From contig NZ_JAJKFQ010000003.1 of assembly GCF_020966635.1 (NCBI RefSeq), forward strand, positions 1 through 64,000: a DNA stretch of 64,000 bases. The letters are read 5' to 3'. The position numbers and the translations under genes are program-made. Below the pieces are notes generated by a model, which ran no database searches, had not been told where the DNA came from, and was given only the letters and a program-made list of their open reading frames with translations. Below are positions 58,261-64,000 of this stretch, piece by piece; position 1 is the first letter of the stretch, and every line of letters begins with the position of its first letter. Source of the stretch: Stieleria sp. JC731 (GTDB taxonomy: Bacteria > Planctomycetota > Planctomycetia > Pirellulales > Pirellulaceae).

Positions 58261-58337
58261 TTAGCCGAACGGCGTTAGCCGCGGTTCCGTCCGTGTTGGA
58301 TCTTGGTTTGATAACCGGGGCTAACGCCATTGGCTAA
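58261..58337. repeat. REP-like long inverted repeat
   Basis: The left arm (58261-58286, TTAGCC...GGCGTTAGCC) pairs with the right arm (58313-58337, GGCTAACGCC...GGCTAA) across a 26-base loop, with only a few mismatches. It lies just after the Rrf2 gene and may help terminate it. GGCTAACGCC-type palindromes look like a dispersed planctomycete intergenic repeat. Confidence 0.75.
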
Positions 58338-58784
58338 TGGGTGAAGTCAGGCAACACCGCGCCTAACGGTCTGCGGCTGATGAGAAGTGATGCTCCGTCG
58401 TGCAAGGCGGATAGCATGGAAGCAAGTTAGATTGTGAGCACAAAAACAGAGGTTCGCGATGCCGGCAATCAGCTTGGTGATCTTCTGTAGACAAGGAAAC
58501 GAATTCGTTCCGCACCAATCGTCTCTTCTCTCTCACCCTCAACTCAAATCTGAAAGGAAGGGCGTCATCCAATTCAGCATGCGTGCGACCACCTGTCGCG
58601 TTTCAATTCGACCGACACCTCGTTACCTTACGAGGTTACGCTAATTCAACCCTTCGATCGATCTGGGCAGGAACGATATGCAGATGATTGATTCGAGTGA
58701 GATCGAGGCGATCGAGCAATGCCCAGCGCGTCGCATGTGAGTGCACGGATTGGCTTGCATTATTAACCGAATAGGAACGTCATT
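58338..58784. other. Intergenic region before the haem lipoprotein/exporter operon
   Basis: About 450 bases that should hold the operon promoter. A perfect 7-bp hairpin ACCTCGT/ACGAGGT lies at 58617-58636. Because an NtrC-type activator is nearby I looked for a sigma-54 site (TGGCAC-N5-TTGC); TGCACGGATTGGCTTGC near 58740 has the wrong spacing. No small gene is convincing. Confidence 0.4.
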
Positions 58785-59426
58785 ATGAATGCGAAACGAG
58801 TTCAAAGTATTCGATGCGTCGCATGTTTGGCCCTGGTCACATTGGTATTGGGCTGCCGCAAAGACGTGACAGAATCACCCGCTGCATTGCAAACAGAAAC
58901 GGGTGAGGCCGTCACCATTGTTGCCGATTCGCAGCCCACCGAAGAGCAACGAGCTGAAATGATTGCCTCCAAGGATGCGTTGTTTCAACAGTTGTCTACA
59001 AAGCTAATGTCGGCGATGGCGGAGGGTCCGGCGACAGCCATTGCAGTTTGTCAGAAAGAGGCTTCCCAGATCGCGAACGCTGTTGGGAAACAGCACGGTG
59101 TAAAGATCGGCCGCGTGGGCGTTCGCCTTCGCAATCCCAACAACACTGGCCCCGACTGGGCGACATCGATGATCGCCTCAAAGCAAGACACTCCGGTATT
59201 TGCCAAGTTGAGCAACGGAAACGCTGCGGCGTTGCTTCCGATCAAACTGCAAGTCCAATGTTTGATGTGTCATGGTCCAAATGACCAAATCGCACCGGTC
59301 ATTCAAGATCAACTCGCTAAGTTGTATCCAAGCGACGAAGCAACCGGTTTTCAGGAAGGCGAACTGCGTGGTTGGTTTTGGGTTGAAAAACCACCTGCCG
59401 GAACGCAGAGCAAAACGGACATCTAA
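58785..59426 (+). CDS. Haem-binding lipoprotein, DUF3365 (Tll0287-like)
   Basis: 213 residues. Lipoprotein signal with lipobox LVLGC (Cys24). The DUF3365-type domain (~50-205) ends with CLMCHG (Cys159, Cys162, His163), a CxxCH that should bind haem c. Tll0287-like domains are proposed redox or gas sensors. First gene of a likely four-gene operon: a membrane fusion protein 18 bases downstream, then permease and ATPase overlapping. It could gate or report to the exporter. ATG with AGGA about eight bases upstream. Confidence 0.82.
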   Translation: MNAKRVQSIRCVACLALVTLVLGCRKDVTESPAALQTETGEAVTIVADSQPTEEQRAEMIASKDALFQQLSTKLMSAMAEGPATAIAVCQKEASQIANAVGKQHGVKIGRVGVRLRNPNNTGPDWATSMIASKQDTPVFAKLSNGNAAALLPIKLQVQCLMCHGPNDQIAPVIQDQLAKLYPSDEATGFQEGELRGWFWVEKPPAGTQSKTDI

Positions 59427-59444
59427 TCGTAAGAAAGCAAGTCG

Positions 59445-60614
59445 ATGAGTACGAACCATACCAGTGGTGTGCGACAGTTCGCTAACCTTGGAAAGTGGCT
59501 TGTCCTAGCCGTGTTGATAGGCGCGGGGATCTACTGGTACCGCTTCATGCCCGTGCCGGTACAGCCTCACGAGATTGCGGCGGGATCGGTCACCGAAGAA
59601 GTAATGGGAACCGGGACTTTGGAAGCTCGCATATCAGCAACCATCAGCCCCAAAATTTCGGGACGCATCGCCAAGGTGCTTGCCGATCAGGGCGATTCGG
59701 TCTTCAAGGGCGACGAACTTGTGCGGCTTGACGACGATGAATTGCGACAACAGGTTGCTATCGCCCAAGCCAATGTAGATGCGGCCAAGGCAGCGATTGA
59801 GCGATTGAAAATCGACAAGCAAAGAGCCAATATCGTTCTGACGCAGGCGCAGAAGAATCTGAACCGAATCCAAAGCCTGAGAAAAAGCGACGCGAGCAGT
59901 CAAGATGAACTCGATCGAGCCTCCGAGACGCTGGGGCTGGCGATGGCCGATGTTTCCCGATCCGAAGCGGGCATCAACGAAGGTCAAAAAGAACTGATTT
60001 CTGCCGAGAAGAACCTCGAATATCAGGAGGCGAGGCTGCGTGACACGATCATCGTCGCCCCCTTCAGTGGCCTCGTCGTTAAACGTAGCCGAGAGCCAGG
60101 TGACGTGGTGGTACCAGGCAGTGCGATGATGACGCTGATTGCTACCGATGAATTGTGGATCAGTGCCTGGGTCGACGAGACACAGATGTCGAAGTTGCAA
60201 ACCGGCCAATCCAGTCGTGTCGTGTTTCGCTCGCAGCCTGAGCATTCGTTCCCCGCGAAAGTCACCAGAATGGGCCGCGAAGCGGATCGCGAGACGCGTG
60301 AATTCATTGTGGATGTCGGTGTGCTGGAACTTCCGAAAAACTGGGCCGTTGGCCAACGAGCCGAGGCTTACATCAAGATCGCCGAGCCGCAGAGCGTGCC
60401 CGTTGTCCCCAAATCGTTTCTTGTCAAACGCGATGGAGCCGACGGTGTCTTTGTCAACTTGAATGGCGTTGCCACTTGGCGAGTCGTTTCGCTGGGCGTT
60501 CGAGGTACAGAAACGATCGAGGTGATCGACGGTCTATCGATGGGTGACGTCGTCATCAAACCCGGAAACGAACGTGGCACCTTGAAGCCGGGACTCAGGG
60601 TCGTGACGCAATGA
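59445..60614 (+). CDS. HlyD/MacA-like membrane fusion protein (DevB-type)
   Basis: 389 residues. An N-terminal anchor helix (about residues 14-33), then a lipoyl-like half-domain, a coiled-coil hairpin (~90-195) with the usual Ala/Gln/Leu heptads, the second lipoyl half (APFSGLVVK), beta-barrel and membrane-proximal domains. It links an inner-membrane ABC transporter to the outer envelope, as MacA does with MacB and DevB with DevCA. It is followed by the permease with an ATGA overlap (60611-60614), so subunits are coupled. Substrate unknown; related systems move glycolipids, peptides or macrolides. Confidence 0.9.
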   Translation: MSTNHTSGVRQFANLGKWLVLAVLIGAGIYWYRFMPVPVQPHEIAAGSVTEEVMGTGTLEARISATISPKISGRIAKVLADQGDSVFKGDELVRLDDDELRQQVAIAQANVDAAKAAIERLKIDKQRANIVLTQAQKNLNRIQSLRKSDASSQDELDRASETLGLAMADVSRSEAGINEGQKELISAEKNLEYQEARLRDTIIVAPFSGLVVKRSREPGDVVVPGSAMMTLIATDELWISAWVDETQMSKLQTGQSSRVVFRSQPEHSFPAKVTRMGREADRETREFIVDVGVLELPKNWAVGQRAEAYIKIAEPQSVPVVPKSFLVKRDGADGVFVNLNGVATWRVVSLGVRGTETIEVIDGLSMGDVVIKPGNERGTLKPGLRVVTQ

Positions 60615-61822
60615 ATCTCGCTTTCAAAGACATTCGACATAACCTGGGTCGCTTTACATTGACGGGCATTGGCATCGGCATGCTGCTAATGATCGTGATG
60701 GGCATGGGCGGAATCTATCGCGGAATCATCGAAGACGCGACTTTGCTTGTCGACGATGTCGATGCCGACCTGTGGGTGGTTCAGCGAGAAACACGTGGAC
60801 CTTTTGCCGAACTATCCCGAGTTCCGCCCAATCTGGTTCATCGAGTCGCCGCTGTGCCCGGCGTCTTGTCGGCGAGAAAATTCGTTTACCACACAATTCA
60901 GCGAGAGCGTGACGGCAAGCCACTTCGCATTGCGGTCCTAGGTTTGGACTGGCCGGTAGATCGAGGTGATTGGATTCCGATCACTCAAGGTCGTTCGCTT
61001 CAGCAAGCTCACTACGAGATGATCGCGGACGAATCTTTGGGAATGCAACTTCACGAGCAATTGAAGCTTGGCAAGGATCTCTACACCGTTGTTGGCCTTA
61101 CCAAAAGCATGATTAGCGCGAGTGGTGACGGATTGGCATTCTTTTCCATTTCCGACGCCCAAGCCATTCAATTCGACACGCCAGGGGAAGCGGTTCGACT
61201 GGAACGTTCCGCTCGCGGAGAACGTGGTAAGTCGTTCGAGCCCACCGGCATGCAACCGGAGCTTTTGAAACTCGCTTCCAAACCGGCTTCGCAGCTCCCC
61301 GCGTTGCCGAGTGCGCAAATCAGTGCGGTGATGGTGAAGCTCGACGCGGGGGCAAGTTCAAAAGCCGTGCAATCGACCGTCGCGGGCTGGGGAGATGTTT
61401 CGGTCTTCACAAGCGACGGTCAAAAGGAGTTGTTACTTCGCGGAACTGTCGAAAAAGCAAAACGCCAAATCGGCATGTTTCGGGTCCTGCTGACCGCCAT
61501 CGCGGCGATCATCATGGCTCTCATTCTTTACACGCTGACACTCGACAAAATTCACTCGATCGCATTGCTTAAATTGATCGGAGCGTCCAACACAGTCATC
61601 TTGGGATTGATCCTGCAGCAAGCATTGGTGCTGGGCGTCGTTGGCTACGCGATCGCCTATTTGCTGGGAAGCCAGCTGTTTCCTCATTTCCCCCGTCGCG
61701 TCATCCTGGCCGATCGCGACCTCTTGCAGCTCGCCGTCGTCGTGGTGGTGATTTCGATCGGTTCGAGCCTGCTGGGAATATGGAGGGCGTTGAAAGTTTC
61801 GCCCAACGAGGCCCTGACATGA
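60611..61822 (+). CDS. ABC transporter permease, FtsX/MacB-type (DevC-like)
   Basis: 403 residues. One membrane helix near the N-terminus (~15-35), a large extracytoplasmic domain (~50-275), and three helices near the C-terminus (~288-310, ~330-355, ~370-392). This is the FtsX/MacB architecture, in which the exporter works by mechanotransmission rather than a classical pore. The start overlaps the HlyD stop, and the ATPase start (61819) overlaps its stop, so all three subunits are made together. Unlike MacB, the ATPase is a separate gene, as in DevC/DevA systems. Confidence 0.9.
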   Translation: MNLAFKDIRHNLGRFTLTGIGIGMLLMIVMGMGGIYRGIIEDATLLVDDVDADLWVVQRETRGPFAELSRVPPNLVHRVAAVPGVLSARKFVYHTIQRERDGKPLRIAVLGLDWPVDRGDWIPITQGRSLQQAHYEMIADESLGMQLHEQLKLGKDLYTVVGLTKSMISASGDGLAFFSISDAQAIQFDTPGEAVRLERSARGERGKSFEPTGMQPELLKLASKPASQLPALPSAQISAVMVKLDAGASSKAVQSTVAGWGDVSVFTSDGQKELLLRGTVEKAKRQIGMFRVLLTAIAAIIMALILYTLTLDKIHSIALLKLIGASNTVILGLILQQALVLGVVGYAIAYLLGSQLFPHFPRRVILADRDLLQLAVVVVVISIGSSLLGIWRALKVSPNEALT

Positions 61823-62532
61823 ACGCCGTGGAAAAGCACGACACCGCTATCGTCGCTTCCAATCTTACCAAGCGATATGGCAGCGGGAACACCGAAGTGA
61901 TCGCGATGCAGAAAGCTTCGATGGTGGTTAAAACCGGTGAAGTGGTCGCGTTGCTGGGACCGAGTGGTTCAGGCAAGTCGACTTTTCTCACTTCGATTGG
62001 TCTGATAAATCCGCCGACTTCGGGAACGATATCGATTCGTGGGCAGATGGTTCTCGATGGCGAGAACCCGCTAGTCAACTTGCGTTCTTATCGGCGCCAA
62101 CACATCGGCTACGTATTTCAAAAATCTAACCTCATTCCGTTTCTGTCGGCGATCGAAAATGTTCAGATCGCAATGCAACTCAATGGCGAAACCAGGCGTG
62201 CGTCGTATCGCCGCGCGATCGACCTGATGGAATACCTTGGGGTCGCCGACCGAGCTAACAACCTTCCGTCGATGCTTTCAGGCGGTCAGCAGCAGCGAGT
62301 CGCAGTAGCTCGTGCACTAGCGAACCGCCCGAGCGTCATCCTCGCCGATGAACCCACCGCGGCACTCGACGGCCATCGTGGTCGACAGGTAATGGAATTA
62401 TTCGCCAAGGTAGCGCACGAGCAGGGATCAGCGGTCATTGTGGTGACGCACGATCATCGCTCGCTGGATGTTTTTGATACGACCTATCAAATGGAAGACG
62501 GCGTGATCTCTCAAACGATTGCCGATCGCTGA
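61819..62532 (+). CDS. ABC transporter ATPase (DevA/LolD/MacB-type)
   Basis: 237 residues from ATG 61819, which shares ATGA with the permease stop; the frame could open at 61780, but that would overlap the permease by 43 bases. Walker A LGPSGSGKST, Q-loop FQKSN, signature LSGGQQQR, Walker B VILADEPTAALD, and H-loop VVTHDHR are all intact. It powers the FtsX-type permease. Last gene of the operon that starts with the haem lipoprotein. The downstream gap to the convergent regulator gene is 69 bases and shows no strong hairpin. Confidence 0.93.
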   Translation: MNAVEKHDTAIVASNLTKRYGSGNTEVIAMQKASMVVKTGEVVALLGPSGSGKSTFLTSIGLINPPTSGTISIRGQMVLDGENPLVNLRSYRRQHIGYVFQKSNLIPFLSAIENVQIAMQLNGETRRASYRRAIDLMEYLGVADRANNLPSMLSGGQQQRVAVARALANRPSVILADEPTAALDGHRGRQVMELFAKVAHEQGSAVIVVTHDHRSLDVFDTTYQMEDGVISQTIADR

Positions 62533-62601
62533 GATTCCTTTGTCCCAGTTTTTGATTCGGTTGAAACGGCGCAAGCAATCAGTCTCTACCGCGAACCCTA
62601 T

Positions 62602-63963
62602 CTAGTCCGTTGAAGAGGTCGTGTCGCTCTCGATGTCATTGAGTTTGTAAATCAGTGCGCGTCGACTGATACCAAGCTTCTTTGCAGTCTGGGTTCGGTT
62701 CCCACCACATTCGTGAAGCGTCGCCATGATGGTCGCCCGTTCGACTTGAGACAACCGGCCGGCGTACCGCGAATTGTCGATCGGCTCGGATGCGATGTTC
62801 GCCGGCAGATGCTCCGGCAAAATCACGTCACCTTGGCACAGCAAACAAGCTCGCTGAATCGCGTTTCGCAACTCACGAACGTTGCCGGTCCAGGAATGCG
62901 TCACGATCGCCTGGGTTGCTTGGGGTGACATGCGGACTTGTCGATTTGCAAATTGGCTAGCGAAATGCCTTGCCAGCGGCAGTATGTCTTCGCGACGATC
63001 GGAGAGTGCCGGAACGATCAATTCGACAACGTTCAGTCGATAGTAAAGGTCTTCGCGAAAGCGACCTGCTTGCACTTCATCGACTAAATTTCGGTTCGTC
63101 GCCGCTATCAGACGGGTATCGATTTGAACTGGTCGATCGGAGCCCACGGGGGTGATGTCCTTTGCCTCCAACGCACGAAGCAGTTTTGGCTGCATCTCCA
63201 GAGGCATCTCACCAATTTCATCCAGAAATAAGCTTCCACCGTTCGCGGTTCGAAATAGTCCTTGGCGAACTTCCGATGCTCCCGTGAACGCTCCCTTCAC
63301 GTGTCCGAAGAGCTCACTTTCAACCAACGTTGCCGACAAACCGGCGCAGTTGGCTGTCACCAATCGTTGGGACGCACGCGGACTCCAATCGTGGATCAGT
63401 TGAGCGATCCATTCTTTGCCAGCACCGCTTGGTCCTTGAATCAATATCGGGGCCTCAGAGGGAGCAACGACCGCGACCGTTTCGACCAGCCGACGCATCA
63501 CGCGACTTTCGAAAACGAATCCAGCAGGCAGTTCAGGCAAAACAGTTTTGCTTGGCGAGCTAGTTGTCGGGATTGCCAACGCGTCGTAGACCGCGACTTT
63601 CAGCTCTTCGAGGTCAATCGGTTTAGACAAGTAGTCGTCGGCACCACTTTTGACGGCCGCCACGGCTTGTCGAACGTCTGCGTAAGCGGTGATCAAAACG
63701 ACCGGAACCGTTGGCAAGATTTCACGTATTTTTGGAAGTGCATCGATGCCACTGATTCCAGGCAAACGCACGTCCAGCAAAATCATATCGGGCGGTTGTT
63801 GCCCAAGTGTTTCAAGCATCGCTTCGGCGGAATCCGATTCAATGATCGTGAATCCGAGCCCCTGAAAGAATCCGCCGATCAGTTTTCGCTGAGAAGGCTC
63901 ATCGTCCACCACCATCAATGCGGCCGAGTCGGAACCGCGTTTGGCTGCGGAGATTTTTGTCAT
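62602..63963 (-). CDS. NtrC-family sigma-54-dependent response regulator
   Basis: 453 residues. Receiver domain (~15-130): acidic pocket VVDDE, phosphoacceptor Asp in ILLDVRLPG, Thr/Ser in LITAYAD, Lys in YLSKPID. The sigma-54 AAA+ domain (~155-385) has Walker A GPSGAGKE, the sigma-54 contact loop GAFTGA and the GGSLFLDEIGEM Walker B region. The C-terminal Fis-type helix-turn-helix has GGNRTQTAKKLGISRRAL. It activates sigma-54 promoters when phosphorylated. The kinase is probably beyond the right edge, upstream on the minus strand. It is convergent with the ABC exporter operon, a possible but unproven target. ATG start. Confidence 0.93.
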   Translation of the reverse strand: MTKISAAKRGSDSAALMVVDDEPSQRKLIGGFFQGLGFTIIESDSAEAMLETLGQQPPDMILLDVRLPGISGIDALPKIREILPTVPVVLITAYADVRQAVAAVKSGADDYLSKPIDLEELKVAVYDALAIPTTSSPSKTVLPELPAGFVFESRVMRRLVETVAVVAPSEAPILIQGPSGAGKEWIAQLIHDWSPRASQRLVTANCAGLSATLVESELFGHVKGAFTGASEVRQGLFRTANGGSLFLDEIGEMPLEMQPKLLRALEAKDITPVGSDRPVQIDTRLIAATNRNLVDEVQAGRFREDLYYRLNVVELIVPALSDRREDILPLARHFASQFANRQVRMSPQATQAIVTHSWTGNVRELRNAIQRACLLCQGDVILPEHLPANIASEPIDNSRYAGRLSQVERATIMATLHECGGNRTQTAKKLGISRRALIYKLNDIESDTTSSTD

Positions 63964-64000
63964 GCGTTTATCTGGATTTTCGTTGGCACAAATTTTGTCG

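Noticed and set aside
58725-58770. Possible sigma-54 promoter before the haem lipoprotein operon
   Set aside because: The GC element and TTGC are present but the spacing and the GG at -24 do not fit the consensus.

Overview
The window looks like chromosome of a planctomycete, most likely Pirellulaceae (Rhodopirellula-like). Pointers are a giant mosaic surface protein with a dockerin-type end, a cysteine-rich YTV-type wall protein, a 1763-residue Ser/Thr kinase, several MoxR ATPases, a PTPS/CitG pair of the kind seen near tetrahydromethanopterin genes, and REP-like palindromes in gaps. The assignment comes from gene content only. No rRNA, tRNA, CRISPR array, insertion sequence or prophage was recognised.

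Layout. 0-10 kb: 3' part of a giant exported protein (start lies left of the window). 10-15.5 kb: malQ, then a divergent single gene encoding a three-enzyme fusion (SGNH hydrolase, trypsin-like protease, NUC1 nuclease), the most unusual gene here. 15.6-27.3 kb: minus-strand block with a STAS-like membrane protein, an SbcCD-like pair (YhaN/YhaO type) and an AddAB-like helicase/nuclease pair, with a small broken secreted ORF between the two pairs. 28-37.5 kb: a site-2-protease-like protein lacking its zinc motif, a Cys/Pro-rich secreted protein, aconitase, a TPR protein, an ABC1/UbiB kinase and a MoxR ATPase. 37.5-37.9 kb: four 101-bp tandem repeats, each with two palindromes. 38-42.2 kb: class 3 lipase, AAA ATPase and a translationally coupled Ppx/GppA phosphatase. 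42.3-46 kb (minus): secreted SGNH hydrolase, then alpha/beta hydrolase, CitG-family and PTPS/QueD genes in one tight operon. 46.2-49.5 kb: unknown protein, MoxR ATPase and vWA protein. 49.7-55 kb: giant membrane kinase. 55.2-64 kb: YTV protein, secreted haem protein, Rrf2 regulator, a haem lipoprotein with a three-gene ABC exporter (DevBCA/MacAB type), and an NtrC-type response regulator.

Functional themes. DNA-end processing is concentrated at 16.5-27.3 kb. AAA-plus-partner modules recur at 36.5, 39.6 and 47.0 kb. The right end reads as a redox or envelope-stress unit: an Rrf2 factor beside a c-type haem protein, a haem lipoprotein leading an exporter operon, and a sigma-54 activator converging on that operon. 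Many starts lack a Shine-Dalgarno, so several starts were chosen from family alignment or overlap with the previous stop; these are stated in each entry.
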